Shown: in pieces, positions 39,484 through 48,934 of the stretch
Layout: each line of letters begins with the position of its first letter
Position numbering within the stretch: position 1 is the stretch's first letter
From: Candidatus Eiseniibacteriota bacterium
GTDB lineage: Bacteria; Eisenbacteria; RBG-16-71-46; JACRLI01
NCBI GenBank assembly: GCA_025351485.1
Contig: JANXVU010000033.1
Coordinates: 1-61,365 of the forward strand
DNA: 61,365 nucleotides
Direction of reading: 5' to 3'
The notes under the pieces: generated by a model
The model's database searches: none
Told to the model about the DNA's origin: nothing
The model's input: the letters and a program-made list of their open reading frames with translations, nothing else
Made by a program: the position numbers and the translations under genes

Positions 39484-41726
39484 GCGGATCCGCACAGGAC
39501 CTGGGCGGGCGCTGGACCACCCGCTCGGACCCGTGGCGCTATCACCTGGCCCGGGCGCTGCTCTCCCTGCTGACCTTAGCGGGGGTGATGCTGCTGTTTC
39601 CCGGAACGGACGGGCACTCGCTCCTGCACATGCGGGTGGGGCAGGTGTCCCCGCGCCGGGTGGTGGCGCCGTTCTCGTTCCGGGTCTACAGGTCGGACGC
39701 CCGCCTGTTGCAGGAGCGCACGGCGGCCATGAACGCGGTTCCCACCGTGGTGGAACGGGACTCGCTCCAGGCCGAGGCCGCGCTGGCGCAGCTCGCGGCC
39801 TACTCCGGCCAGGTGCGCGCCGTGGAGCGCCGCGGCGGCGGCAGTCCCGAACTGCGCGCCGCCGAACTGGCCCGGCTGGGCCCCGACCTGACCCCGTCCA
39901 CCCGCGAAGTGCTGGGCGTGCCCCGGCTTTCCTCGGCGGTGCTGGAGCTGGCCCGCAAGTCCCTGGCCGAGAGCTATTCCCGGGGCATCCTGACCCGGAA
40001 CGACCTGGCCGACGTGCGCCGCGGCAGCGAAGTTTCGCTCGGCGCCGGCCAGTCCGAAAAGCGCGTGTCGGTCCAGGGCCTGACTGATCCCTACGGGGCC
40101 GCCGCCGAGGCCCGTGCTTCCGGCCAGCAGGTGTGGGGCGAAGGCTCCGCCGCCGCCGAGGCCGTGGCCGACGTGGCGCGCGCGTTCGCCCGGCCCAACA
40201 CCGCCCTGGACCGCCGGGAGATGGAATTCCGCCGCTCGCTTGCCCGCGAATCGGTGTCGCTCTTTTCGGGAAGTGTGCTCCAGGACGAGATGATCGTGGA
40301 TTCCCACGAGCGCGTGACCGAGGACGTGTACCAGAAGCTCCACTCGCTGGATGCCGCGGTGGAGCGGCAGAAGGGCGAAGGCACGCCCGGAGTGAGCGGC
40401 GTGTGGCCGCGCCTGGGCCGGGCGCTCACCACGCTGATCCTGGTGGTGGTGTTCGTGCTGTACCTGAAATTGTACCGGCCAAGCATCTACGCCGACACTT
40501 CGCTCCTGGCGTTGCTGGCCACCCTGACGCTCTTCGTGCTCGCCATCGCCGCGCTCTCGGTGCGGGTCTTCTACGTTTCCGAGTACCTGATTCCCACGGC
40601 GCTCCTGCCCATCCTGGTCACGGTGCTTTTCGAGCACCAGCTGGCGCTGTTCGCGGGCCTCATCCTGTGCGTGCTGGTCGCCTCGGTGGCGGACCTGGGG
40701 CTGCCCTTCGTGGCGGTCTCGGCGGTGGGCGTGCTGGCGGCGGTGGCCTCCATGGCCAACCTGCGCCGCCGGGCCGACTTTTACCGGGCGATGGGCTGGA
40801 TCTCGCTCGCCTACGCGATCTCGGTGGCCGCGCTCAACATGGGCACGGCCAGCTCCGGCGAGGCGCTGCTCAAGGACGTCTCCATCGGCGTGCTGAACGG
40901 CGTGGTCTCGACCCTGCTCGCGATCCTCACGCTGCCCCTCCTGGAGCATCTGTTCAACGTGAGCACCGACATCACGCTGCTGGAGCTGACCGACCTGAAC
41001 CGCCCGACCCTGCAGCGGCTGCTGCTGGAGGCGCCCGGGACGCACCACCACAGCGTGGTGGTGGGGCAGCTGGCGGACGCCGCGTGCAAGGCCATCGGCG
41101 CCAAGGCGCTGCTTTCCCGCGTGGGCGCGCTGTACCACGACATCGGCAAGATCCCGCGCTCCGAATATTTCCGCGAAAACCAGGGCACCGCCCGCAGCCC
41201 CCACGACAAGCTGGCCCCGACCATGAGCGCCCTGATCCTGGGGTCGCACGTGAAGGAAGGCCTGGAGATGGCCAAGAAGGCCAAGCTCCCGCGGGCGCTG
41301 TGGCCGTTCATCGCGGAGCACCACGGCACCGGCCTGATGGCCTTCTTCTACCACAAGGCCCTGGAGCTCGATCCCAAGGCCGACGAGAGCAGCTTTCGTT
41401 ATCCCGGCCCCCGCCCGCAGAGCCGTGAGACCGCCATCGTCATGCTGGCCGACGGGGTGGAAGCCGCCTCCCGATCGCTGGTGGAGCCCACTCCGAGCCG
41501 CATCCGCGGCGTGGTGGTGCGCATCCTGGACGAGCGCGCCCGCGAGGGACAGTTGGACGACTGCGGCCTGACCTTCAGGGAGCTTGCGCAGGTCCGCGAA
41601 GCGTTCATACCGATCCTGGCGGCCGTTCACCATGCCCGCGTGATCTACCCGACCCTCGCCGATCCCAAGCGCCAGGGCTCCGATGCCCATCGAGATCGCG
41701 AATCGCTGCCCCGCGATCAGGCCTGA
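39480..41726 (+). CDS. pgpH: 7TM-HD c-di-AMP phosphodiesterase, PgpH family
   Basis: A 748-residue membrane protein. An N-terminal helix (LARALLSLLTLAGVMLLF) is followed by a large extracytoplasmic 7TMR-HDED domain (~45-310). Seven transmembrane helices follow (~315-500), then a cytoplasmic HD domain. Its metal ligands are seen in EAPGTHHHSVVVGQLAD, GALYHDIGKIPR, FIAEHHGTG and IVMLADGVEAASR. Family members hydrolyse c-di-AMP, so that messenger is probably used here. It overlaps ybeZ by four and ybeY by 44 bases. Confidence 0.93.
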   Translation: MSGSAQDLGGRWTTRSDPWRYHLARALLSLLTLAGVMLLFPGTDGHSLLHMRVGQVSPRRVVAPFSFRVYRSDARLLQERTAAMNAVPTVVERDSLQAEAALAQLAAYSGQVRAVERRGGGSPELRAAELARLGPDLTPSTREVLGVPRLSSAVLELARKSLAESYSRGILTRNDLADVRRGSEVSLGAGQSEKRVSVQGLTDPYGAAAEARASGQQVWGEGSAAAEAVADVARAFARPNTALDRREMEFRRSLARESVSLFSGSVLQDEMIVDSHERVTEDVYQKLHSLDAAVERQKGEGTPGVSGVWPRLGRALTTLILVVVFVLYLKLYRPSIYADTSLLALLATLTLFVLAIAALSVRVFYVSEYLIPTALLPILVTVLFEHQLALFAGLILCVLVASVADLGLPFVAVSAVGVLAAVASMANLRRRADFYRAMGWISLAYAISVAALNMGTASSGEALLKDVSIGVLNGVVSTLLAILTLPLLEHLFNVSTDITLLELTDLNRPTLQRLLLEAPGTHHHSVVVGQLADAACKAIGAKALLSRVGALYHDIGKIPRSEYFRENQGTARSPHDKLAPTMSALILGSHVKEGLEMAKKAKLPRALWPFIAEHHGTGLMAFFYHKALELDPKADESSFRYPGPRPQSRETAIVMLADGVEAASRSLVEPTPSRIRGVVVRILDERAREGQLDDCGLTFRELAQVREAFIPILAAVHHARVIYPTLADPKRQGSDAHRDRESLPRDQA

Positions 41727-42180
41727 CCGGGCCGCGTTGCGATCCTTGATCCGCGGAATCCTGCGGATGGAGGACCGACCCGCGACTTCCGTCACGCTGG
41801 TGATCGCGGACGATGCCCTGCTGCGCGAGCTCAATCGGCGATTCCGCAAGCTCGACAAGACCACCGACGTGCTTTCGTTCGAGCCCGATCCCGGCGACTC
41901 GCCCGAGGATTCCATGCCCGGGGAGATCTACGTCTCCATGGACCGGGTGCGGGTCCAGGCGCCCCGGTACCGCCACTCGCCGCAGCGCGAGCTGGCGCGC
42001 CTGGTGATCCACGGCACCCTGCACGTGCTGGGGCACGACCACCACCGCGAACCGCACCGCTCGCGCATGCGCAGCCGGGAGCGAGCGTGCGAGCTGGCGC
42101 TGGTGGCCCGTGACGCCGGGCTGTTCAAAGCCGCCGCGCGGGGCGGCAGCGCCGCGCGGAACAAAGCCCGCGCCCGATGA
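41683..42180 (+). CDS. ybeY: Endoribonuclease YbeY (rRNA maturation)
   Basis: A 165-residue zinc-dependent RNase for 16S rRNA 3'-end maturation and ribosome quality control. The catalytic H-x3-H-x5-H motif is complete: HGTLHVLGHDHH. The conserved DVLSFEPDPGD stretch lies upstream. It starts at ATG 41683 within the 3' end of pgpH (44-base overlap) and ends in ATGA with the next gene. The C-terminal ~20 residues are Ala/Arg-rich. Confidence 0.95.
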   Translation: MPIEIANRCPAIRPDRAALRSLIRGILRMEDRPATSVTLVIADDALLRELNRRFRKLDKTTDVLSFEPDPGDSPEDSMPGEIYVSMDRVRVQAPRYRHSPQRELARLVIHGTLHVLGHDHHREPHRSRMRSRERACELALVARDAGLFKAAARGGSAARNKARAR

Positions 42181-43463
42181 CCCTCGATCTGCTGCTTGCC
42201 GTCGGCGGCCTGCTGCTGCTTTCCGCGTTCTTCTCGCTGTTCGAGACGGCGTTCTTCTCGCTGTCCCGCGCCCGGCTCAAGCAGATCACCGCCACCCGGC
42301 CGCCGGCGCAGGTGGCCTCGCTGGCGCGGCTCCTCGCGAAACCCCAGGAAATCCTCACCCTCGTGGTGCTCGCGGTGACCCTGGTGCACATCACCCTGGC
42401 GGTGGTGGGCACGGTGTTGCTGCACAACCTCATCGGGGACCGCATCACGCGCCTGGTGGGCGCCTCCCGCGGGGAAAGCGTCTTCCTGGTGGTCGAATCC
42501 CTGGTGGTGACCTTCCTGCTGCTGGTCTTCGGCGAGCTTGCGCCCAAGCTCTACGCGCTGGCGCACGCCGAGCAGATGGCGCTCGCCCTGGCGCGCCCGA
42601 TGACCCTGGTGGCCGCGGTGCTGGGCCCCATCTCGAACGCCATCAACAAGGTGCTCAGGTTGGATCGCGTGCTCGAGTCGCACACCCACGGCGGCGAGCT
42701 GATCACGGTGGAGGAATTGAAGACCATCGTGGAGGCCGGAAGCCGGGAAGGCACGCTGGACCCGGAGGAGCGCGAACTGCTGCGGGGCGCCATCCGCATC
42801 GGCGAGATCCACGCCGGGGAAATCATGGTGCGCCGGGAAGACATGGTGGCGGTGCCCGCGGACGCCGACGTGGAGGAGGTGCTCCTCAGCGTGCGCGAGT
42901 CGTGGCACTCCCGCATCCCGGTCTACCAGGGCACGCTGGACCGCGTGGTGGGAGTGGTGCACGCCAAGGACCTGCTGCCCTACCTGGACGGCAAGGGCGG
43001 CACCGTCCCGGTGCGCGAGCTGATGCACGAGCCGGCCTATGTGCCGGTGAAGCTTCCCATCGACGACGTGCTGCGGCTGCTGCAGAAGCGGCGCACCCAG
43101 ATCGCCATGGTCACCGATTCCACCGGCGCCACGCTGGGAGTCGTGACGCTGGAGGATGTGCTGGAGCAGCTGGTGGGCGAGATGTCCCATCACTACGAGG
43201 GCGATTCCCCCGCGGTGGAAACCCTGGAGAACGGCGACGCGCTGGTGCACGCGCTGGTGCACGTGCGCGACGTCAACCGGCTCCTGGGCCTGTATCTGCC
43301 CGCCGAGCAGGGACGCACCGTCGGTGAACTGGTGCGAAACCTCACCCCCGGTCCGCCGCAGGAGGGCGAGTCGGTGCGGGTCGGGGGCGTGGAGCTCATC
43401 CTGGATTCGGTGGTCGGGGGCCAGGTGCGCGGCGTGCGCGTGGTCCGGGAGGGCGCGGCGTGA
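42177..43463 (+). CDS. CNNM-type transporter/CorC-HlyC family protein (first of two)
   Basis: A 428-residue membrane protein. The N-terminal DUF21/CNNM domain has about four helices (LLLAVGGLLLLSAFFSLFETAFFSLS and onward) and a Bateman pair of CBS domains at ~205-325 (VRREDMVAVPADADVEEVL, VVGVVHAKDLLPYL). A C-terminal CorC_HlyC transporter-associated domain completes it. The family exports Mg2+ or regulates divalent cations, with CBS domains binding ATP. It is one of two adjacent paralogues that diverge considerably. Its start overlaps ybeY and its stop overlaps the second copy (GTGA). Confidence 0.92.
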   Translation: MTLDLLLAVGGLLLLSAFFSLFETAFFSLSRARLKQITATRPPAQVASLARLLAKPQEILTLVVLAVTLVHITLAVVGTVLLHNLIGDRITRLVGASRGESVFLVVESLVVTFLLLVFGELAPKLYALAHAEQMALALARPMTLVAAVLGPISNAINKVLRLDRVLESHTHGGELITVEELKTIVEAGSREGTLDPEERELLRGAIRIGEIHAGEIMVRREDMVAVPADADVEEVLLSVRESWHSRIPVYQGTLDRVVGVVHAKDLLPYLDGKGGTVPVRELMHEPAYVPVKLPIDDVLRLLQKRRTQIAMVTDSTGATLGVVTLEDVLEQLVGEMSHHYEGDSPAVETLENGDALVHALVHVRDVNRLLGLYLPAEQGRTVGELVRNLTPGPPQEGESVRVGGVELILDSVVGGQVRGVRVVREGAA

Positions 43464-44710
43464 TCTTCGTCCTGGTGCTCTCCTTCCTGCTGCTGGCGGC
43501 GTTCTTCGACGCGGTGGACATCGCGCTGGTGTCGGCGAACCGCTACCGCCTGAAGCATCTCGCCGAAAAGGGCTGGCCCGACGCGCAGGCGGTGATGCGC
43601 GCGCTCAACAACCCCATGCTGCTGCCCGGCACCACGCTGGTGGGGGTCAACCTGGCCATCGTGGTGGCCTCGTCGGCGGCCGCGCTGTGGGCGCTCCACC
43701 GCTACGGCGAGTGGGGCCCGCTGTGGGCCGACCTGGTGCTGACGCCGCTCACCCTGGTGATGGCCGAGATCCTGCCCAAGGTGTACGGGCGCCGCCACGC
43801 CGACAAGCTGGCCATTCGCGCGGTGCGGGTGCTGTACGTGTTCTACTACGCGCTGTACGCGTTCACCTGGGCCACCACCAAGGGGGCCCGCGCCGTGCTT
43901 CGGGCGCTGGGAGTGGCCGGCGGGAGCCCCCGTTTTCTGTTCTCCCGCCAGGAGCTCGAGGCCGTGGTTTCCGAGAGCGAGCGCGGGGGCTCGGTGGAGC
44001 CCGAGCAGGGGCGTATCCTTTCCAGCGTGTTCGTGTTCGGCGAAACCCGGGTGGGGGACGTGATGGTCCCGCGGACCGAGGTCGAAGCCGTGGAAAAGAC
44101 CCAGAGCCTGCGCGAGACCTTGCACCAGTTCCGCTCCAACGGCTTTTCGCGCATGCCGGTCTACGAGGGGAGCCTCGACGTGGTGGTGGGCATGGTGTAC
44201 GTGTTCGACCTGTTCCGCGCCGCCGACTGGGAGTCCCCGGTGGAATCGGTGATGCACCCGGTGCTGTTCGTGCCGGAGGCGCGCAAGTGCGATGACCTGC
44301 TCAAGGACATGCAGCTGCGCCACCAGCACATGGCGGTGGTGCTGGACGAGTACGGCGGCACTGCCGGCATCGTGAGCTTCGAGGACTTGCTGGAGGAGCT
44401 GGTCGGAGAGATCTCCGACGAGCACGACGAGGTGGAGACCGAGGTGGTGGCGGAAGGGGGCGGGGTGTTCCTGGTGGATGCCCAGGCGCGCATCGAGGAC
44501 GTGGACGAACATCTGGGTGTGCTGCTCCCACAAGGCGATTACGAGACCCTGGCCGGCCTGGTGCTGGACCGCATGGGCCGCATCCCGAGGCCCCGCGAAA
44601 AGCTTTCCCTGCCCGGCCTGGAAATCGAAGTGACCCAGTCGGACCGCCGTCGCATCAAGCAGGTGCGCGTCCGCCGGCTGGAAGATCCCCCAGAGGATGC
44701 GGGCGAGTGA
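43460..44710 (+). CDS. CNNM-type transporter/CorC-HlyC family protein (second of two)
   Basis: A 416-residue paralogue of the preceding protein with the same order: DUF21 membrane domain (FVLVLSFLLLAAFFDAVDIALVSANRYR), CBS pair (MVPRTEVEAVEKTQSLRETL; HMAVVLDEYGGTAGIVSFEDLLEELVGEI), then CorC_HlyC domain. The DEYGGTAGIVSFEDLLEELVGEI block is more canonical than in the first copy. Tandem unequal paralogues may form a heterodimer. Start GTG 43460 overlaps the upstream stop. Its own stop overlaps the next GTG. Confidence 0.93.
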   Translation: MIFVLVLSFLLLAAFFDAVDIALVSANRYRLKHLAEKGWPDAQAVMRALNNPMLLPGTTLVGVNLAIVVASSAAALWALHRYGEWGPLWADLVLTPLTLVMAEILPKVYGRRHADKLAIRAVRVLYVFYYALYAFTWATTKGARAVLRALGVAGGSPRFLFSRQELEAVVSESERGGSVEPEQGRILSSVFVFGETRVGDVMVPRTEVEAVEKTQSLRETLHQFRSNGFSRMPVYEGSLDVVVGMVYVFDLFRAADWESPVESVMHPVLFVPEARKCDDLLKDMQLRHQHMAVVLDEYGGTAGIVSFEDLLEELVGEISDEHDEVETEVVAEGGGVFLVDAQARIEDVDEHLGVLLPQGDYETLAGLVLDRMGRIPRPREKLSLPGLEIEVTQSDRRRIKQVRVRRLEDPPEDAGE

Positions 44711-46563
44711 AGAAGTCCGCCCCGTCCCGATCCGCCGCCCCTGCCCATCCGGCCTCCGTGTTCCCGGCCCGCGGCCGCGCCTGGCAATCCTGGATCGTCG
44801 GCTCCGCCTGCGCGCTCCTGGCGCTGTGGACCTATCGCCACGCGCTCGGCGCGTTCTTCACCACCGACGACTTCCAGGTGATGGAGCAGGCGCGCGGGCT
44901 GCTGCCCCGTTCCACGTCCCTGTGGCGGCTGCTTTCGGGCCGTGTCTATTTTGGCGCGGCCACCGCGCTGTTCGGCTCGCGGCCCTTTCCCTATCACCTG
45001 GTGAACTGGCTGCTGCACGGGCTCAACGCCGCGCTGCTCTTTGCATGGGTGAGATCGCGCGGTGCCCGGATCCCTTCCGCGGCGCTGGCCGCGGCCCTCT
45101 TTGGAGCGAGTCGGCTGTACCTGGGCGCGGTGTACCCGGCGACAGGCGTGGGCGAGCTGCTGGCTTTGTCGTTCACGCTGGGCGCGCTGCTGCTGACGCG
45201 CCGGGACGGCCCGGCGTTCGCCGGGGGCGCGGCGGCGCTGTTCGCGGCGGCGCTCCTGTGCAAGGAGAACGTGCTGCTCCTGCCGCTGTTGCTCTTGCTC
45301 CCCGGGCCCGGCGCGGGGGACCTGCGCGCGAGGCTGCGCCGGGCGGCGCCGCTCCTGGGACTCGGCGCGTTGCTGCTCGCCTATCTCGCCCTTTCGCACG
45401 TGCGCTCGCGCAGCCTGGGCGGCGACGCCTATGCCATGGAGTTCGGCGCGAATCTCTTCCACAACCTGATGACCTACCTGACCTGGTCGTTCAACCTGAA
45501 AGACGCCGTGCCCGACGGGCCGGGACTTTCCGTGACGGCCTGGCACGCGGGGCTCTTCATGGCCGCGGCGGTGGCGGCGGGTGCGTGGCTGTCCCGCCGG
45601 CGTTCCGGCCTCGGGCCGATGGGGGCGCTGTGGTGGCTCCTGGCGCTGCTCCCGGTGCTTCCGCTCACTCACCACAGCTATCTGTACTACCTGTACGCTC
45701 CGATGGCGGGACTGGCCATGTGGGGGGCCGGCTGGCTGGAGTGGCTGGGGGATGTCCTGGAAAGGCGGCCGCCCGGCGCCGCGCCGGCGCCTTCCCGGCA
45801 GCGCACGGGAACGAGAGAGGCCGGGCGCCCAGCCGCCTCCGCCTCGCGCGCGGCCCCGCCTGCCGTGCCTCTCGCGGGCGTGGCGCTGGGGCTCCTCGCG
45901 CTCCTTCTGGCAGCCGCGCATGCGATGGTTTCCGCCCGCCTGCTGCACGAGCGCGTCAGCGAGCAGCTGGAAGGAATCCCGCTGCCCCGCGATCCCTACC
46001 TGCGCAAGAGCGAGCTGGCGCGCAACGCCAGCGCCGACATGGCCGCCTACGTGGCCGCCGGAGGCCGGCGCGCCGTGTTCCTGACCCCGGCCGGCAGCGA
46101 CCGCATTTTCGATGCTTCCACCGGACGGCTCACCGGAGGAGTACGGGGCAAGAAGACCTACAACCTGTTCGAGGCCAGCCTGGACCACGGCCGAGCGCTG
46201 CGCGCCTTTCACCCGGAGCTGGACACCGTGGCGTTCGTGGACCGCTGGACGCCGCAGTACCGCGACTTCGACATCCTGATTTACAGCGCCGAGGGGCACG
46301 CGCTTTCGTTTGGCCGTGGGCTCGCGGGACACAAGGGCCTGGTACAGGCCCTGATCCAGTACCGGTACCACGAGGCCGCCCGCCAGCACCTGGAAACCGT
46401 GGTGCCGATGTTCCCCGACGACCCGCAGCTGCGCTGGTGGTATTCCTACGTGCTCGGCAAGCTAGGCGACATCCCCGGCTCGCGCGTCCAGCTGGAAGAG
46501 CTGGTCCGGCGCGCCCCCGAGGACACGCTGGCCTCGCGGGCCCGGGCGCTGCTCGGAGGCTGA
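44707..46563 (+). CDS. Polytopic GT-C-like glycosyltransferase/TPR-tailed membrane protein
   Basis: A 618-residue membrane protein inserted in the phoH-recO gene group. It has about 10-11 hydrophobic helices in residues 25-425. After the first comes FFTTDDFQVMEQARG, the acidic motif expected in the first loop of GT-C transferases. Residues ~430-618 are soluble, with a short tetratricopeptide-like segment at the end (QYRYHEAARQHLETVVPMFP ... LRWWYSYVLGKLGDIPGSR). No specific family is recognised. GTG start 44707 overlaps the preceding stop (GTGA). A 143-base gap separates it from recO. Confidence 0.7.
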   Translation: MKKSAPSRSAAPAHPASVFPARGRAWQSWIVGSACALLALWTYRHALGAFFTTDDFQVMEQARGLLPRSTSLWRLLSGRVYFGAATALFGSRPFPYHLVNWLLHGLNAALLFAWVRSRGARIPSAALAAALFGASRLYLGAVYPATGVGELLALSFTLGALLLTRRDGPAFAGGAAALFAAALLCKENVLLLPLLLLLPGPGAGDLRARLRRAAPLLGLGALLLAYLALSHVRSRSLGGDAYAMEFGANLFHNLMTYLTWSFNLKDAVPDGPGLSVTAWHAGLFMAAAVAAGAWLSRRRSGLGPMGALWWLLALLPVLPLTHHSYLYYLYAPMAGLAMWGAGWLEWLGDVLERRPPGAAPAPSRQRTGTREAGRPAASASRAAPPAVPLAGVALGLLALLLAAAHAMVSARLLHERVSEQLEGIPLPRDPYLRKSELARNASADMAAYVAAGGRRAVFLTPAGSDRIFDASTGRLTGGVRGKKTYNLFEASLDHGRALRAFHPELDTVAFVDRWTPQYRDFDILIYSAEGHALSFGRGLAGHKGLVQALIQYRYHEAARQHLETVVPMFPDDPQLRWWYSYVLGKLGDIPGSRVQLEELVRRAPEDTLASRARALLGG

Positions 46564-46630
46564 CTCCTCGCCCCGCGCGATCCGATCCACTGCCTCCGTC
46601 CATTCGTGCGGGTAGACCCCCCGCCTGTGC

Positions 46631-46659
46631 TAGACCGCCCGCGCCGCATCAGGTAAGAT
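46631..46659 (+). promoter_or_regulatory. Promoter candidate for recO-glyQS
   Basis: TAGACC (46631-46636), a 17-base spacer and TAAGAT (46654-46659), in the only sizeable gap of the 38.5-51.3 kb gene run. It would make recO-glyQ-glyS a separately controlled unit. Confidence 0.45.
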
Positions 46660-46706
46660 TCCGTCGGCACCAGGTCCACCGGAACCGAAAGGCATCCACC
46701 CGCCGC

Positions 46707-47486
46707 TTGGCTATTTTCTCGACGGAAGCCATCGTCCTGCGCACGTACCCCTTCGGGGACACCAGCCGCATCGTGGTGCTCCTCACCCGGGACACGGGGA
46801 AGATCCGCGTCCTGGCCAAGGGCGTGCGGGGGCCCAAGAGCCGCATCGGCTCCACGCTGGAGCCCTTTTCCGAGATCCAGGCGGTGTACTACCACAAGTC
46901 CGGGCGGGACCTGGACCTGCTCAAGACGGCCGATCCGATCCGGCTGCATCCCGGATTCGGATCGGATGTCTCCCGGCTCTCTTTCGGATCGGCCGCCCTG
47001 GAGCTCACCGACCTCAGCCTGACCGGCGAAGAGGCGGGGCCGGAGTTTCATGCGCTGCTCGCCGACGCGCTGAACCGCATGGAAGGCGCCCCGCGCGATC
47101 GCGTGGGCATTTACTTCGGGGCGTTCGAGCTGCAACTGGCCGCGCTGCTGGGCTACCAGGCGGAGTTCGCCACGTGTCGCGGTTGCGGCGCAGAGCCCGA
47201 GGGCGCCGTGCGATTTTCGGCCGCGCAGGGGGCGCTGTTCTGCCTGCCCTGCGCCGCCAGGGCCGGGGCCGCGGAACCGGTGAGCCGGGAAGCGGCCGAC
47301 TGGCTCCGGTTCCTGAACGGGGAGTCGGGGAGCGAGCCGGCCATCGAGAACGGGGACCGGCGCGCGCTGCGCGAGGCCGCCCGGCTGATCCAGTTGTTCC
47401 TGGCCGCGCATCTGCACAATTTTCGCGGCCTGCGTTCGCTCGACGTCCTGAAACGACTCGAGGCGATGGGGGGAAAGACCACGTGA
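46707..47486 (+). CDS. recO: DNA repair protein RecO
   Basis: A 259-residue recombination mediator of the RecFOR pathway. The N-terminal OB fold begins [28 protein letters not shown] and includes [21 protein letters not shown] helical domain follows, and a zinc finger of the C-x-x-C type is CRGCG ... LFCLPCA. TTG 46707 is the only start just ahead of the conserved beginning, though the Shine-Dalgarno is weak. Its stop overlaps glyQ (GTGA). Confidence 0.92.
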   Translation: MAIFSTEAIVLRTYPFGDTSRIVVLLTRDTGKIRVLAKGVRGPKSRIGSTLEPFSEIQAVYYHKSGRDLDLLKTADPIRLHPGFGSDVSRLSFGSAALELTDLSLTGEEAGPEFHALLADALNRMEGAPRDRVGIYFGAFELQLAALLGYQAEFATCRGCGAEPEGAVRFSAAQGALFCLPCAARAGAAEPVSREAADWLRFLNGESGSEPAIENGDRRALREAARLIQLFLAAHLHNFRGLRSLDVLKRLEAMGGKTT

Positions 47487-48418
47487 CAGCCAGGCATCCG
47501 CCGACGTTCCAGGAAATGCTCCTCAGCCTTGAAAAATTCTGGGCGGAGCGCGGCTGCGTGATCGCGCAGCCCTACAGCAGCGAAGTGGGAGCGGGCACGT
47601 TCAACCCGGCCACGTTCCTGCGCGCGCTGGGCCCGGAGCCCTGGAAGGTGGCCTACGTCGAGCCTTCGAGGCGCCCCAAGGACGGCCGCTACGGCGAGAA
47701 CCCCAACCGCTTCCAGCAGTTCTTCCAGTACCAGGTGCTGCTGAAGCCGGCGCCGCCGGATGTGCTGGACCTGTACCTCCAGAGCCTCAAGGCCATGGGC
47801 ATCGACACCGAGCACCACGACATCCGCTTCGTGGAGGACGACTGGGAATCCCCGACCCTGGGGGCGTGGGGCCTCGGCTGGCAGGTGTGGATGGACGGCA
47901 CCGAGATCAGCCAGTTCACCTACTTCCAGCAGTGCGGCGGGATCGACCTGGAAGTGGTCTCGGCCGAGCTAACCTACGGGCTGGAGCGCATCGCGCTGGA
48001 GGTGCAGGGACTGGAGCGGGTGCAGGAGGCGGTCATGGTGCGCGACCCTTCCTGGCCCGGCGGGGAGGTGAAGTGGAAGGACCTGTGGCTCAAGAACGAG
48101 CAGGAGTACTGCCGCTACAACTTCGAGGAAGCCGACGTGGCGGAGCACTTCCGCATGTTCGACTTCTACGAAAAGGAAGCGCTGCGCCTGCTGGACCTGC
48201 ACATGGTCATGCCCGGCTACGACTGCGTGGTGAAGTGCTCCCACCAGTTCAACATGCTGGACGCGCGCGGGGCCATCTCGGTCAGCGAGCGCGTGGGCTA
48301 CATCGCCCGCGTGCGCAAGCTGGCCCGCCGCGCCGCGCAAACCTACGTGAAGCAGCGCGAGGAGCTGGGCTACCCGTTCGGGCGGGCCGACCGGAGCGAG
48401 ACGTCCGCGGCCTCCTGA
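47483..48418 (+). CDS. glyQ: Glycyl-tRNA synthetase alpha subunit
   Basis: The 311-residue catalytic subunit of the alpha2beta2 bacterial GlyRS. Almost every block is canonical: [65 protein letters not shown], and [21 protein letters not shown] 47483 overlaps recO. The next ATG overlaps its stop (TGATG). The beta subunit gene follows after an intervening small membrane-protein gene. Confidence 0.97.
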   Translation: MTARHPPTFQEMLLSLEKFWAERGCVIAQPYSSEVGAGTFNPATFLRALGPEPWKVAYVEPSRRPKDGRYGENPNRFQQFFQYQVLLKPAPPDVLDLYLQSLKAMGIDTEHHDIRFVEDDWESPTLGAWGLGWQVWMDGTEISQFTYFQQCGGIDLEVVSAELTYGLERIALEVQGLERVQEAVMVRDPSWPGGEVKWKDLWLKNEQEYCRYNFEEADVAEHFRMFDFYEKEALRLLDLHMVMPGYDCVVKCSHQFNMLDARGAISVSERVGYIARVRKLARRAAQTYVKQREELGYPFGRADRSETSAAS

Positions 48419-48927
48419 TGCGCCTCCGCGAACGCCCGCCGTGGCTGTGGCTGCTGGGAGCGTTTCTGCTCTACTGGGTGCCCAGCACTTCGCTCCAGCG
48501 GGGAGGCGTGCAACTGCAGGTGGTGATGGGCCCGCTCTCGGAGCGCTATCCCACGTACACCGCGCTGCTGGGCTATTCCACGGTCGCGTGGCTGATGCTC
48601 GGCGTGTTCAGCGCGGCGGCGGCCATCGGGCTCTGGTCGCTGAAGCCCGCGGGGCTCCGGCTGGCCCGCGCGTACTTCGTGACCCAGATGGCGCTCACTC
48701 TGCCGCTGGCGCTGTGGCCGCTCGTGTGCGGGCTCCCGGTGCCGGAGCGGAACGCGGCGCTCCGCGAGCAGGCGCTGTGGGCGCTCCTCACGGGAGTATT
48801 TGTCGGTTACTGGATGCGCCGGATCTCCGGCTCGCCCGAGATCCGGTCGATGTATGCGCCGGGCAGTCCGGGCGGCTCCGAGCCGGGCGCCGTAAGCGCA
48901 CCCGGACACTCCTCCGAACAGGGATAG
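48418..48927 (+). CDS. Small membrane protein of unknown function between glyQ and glyS
   Basis: A 169-residue protein with four predicted transmembrane helices (near 8-28, 52-72, 80-104 and 118-134). It includes LWLLGAFLLYWVPST and GYSTVAWLMLGVFSAAAAIGLWSL. A soluble Gly/Ser/Pro-rich tail of about 35 residues follows. The layout resembles DUF2569-like proteins, but I cannot assign it firmly. ATG 48418 overlaps the glyQ stop (TGATG) and it ends eight bases before glyS, so it is translated with both synthetase subunits. Confidence 0.65.
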   Translation: MRLRERPPWLWLLGAFLLYWVPSTSLQRGGVQLQVVMGPLSERYPTYTALLGYSTVAWLMLGVFSAAAAIGLWSLKPAGLRLARAYFVTQMALTLPLALWPLVCGLPVPERNAALREQALWALLTGVFVGYWMRRISGSPEIRSMYAPGSPGGSEPGAVSAPGHSSEQG

Positions 48928-48934
48928 GATCGCC

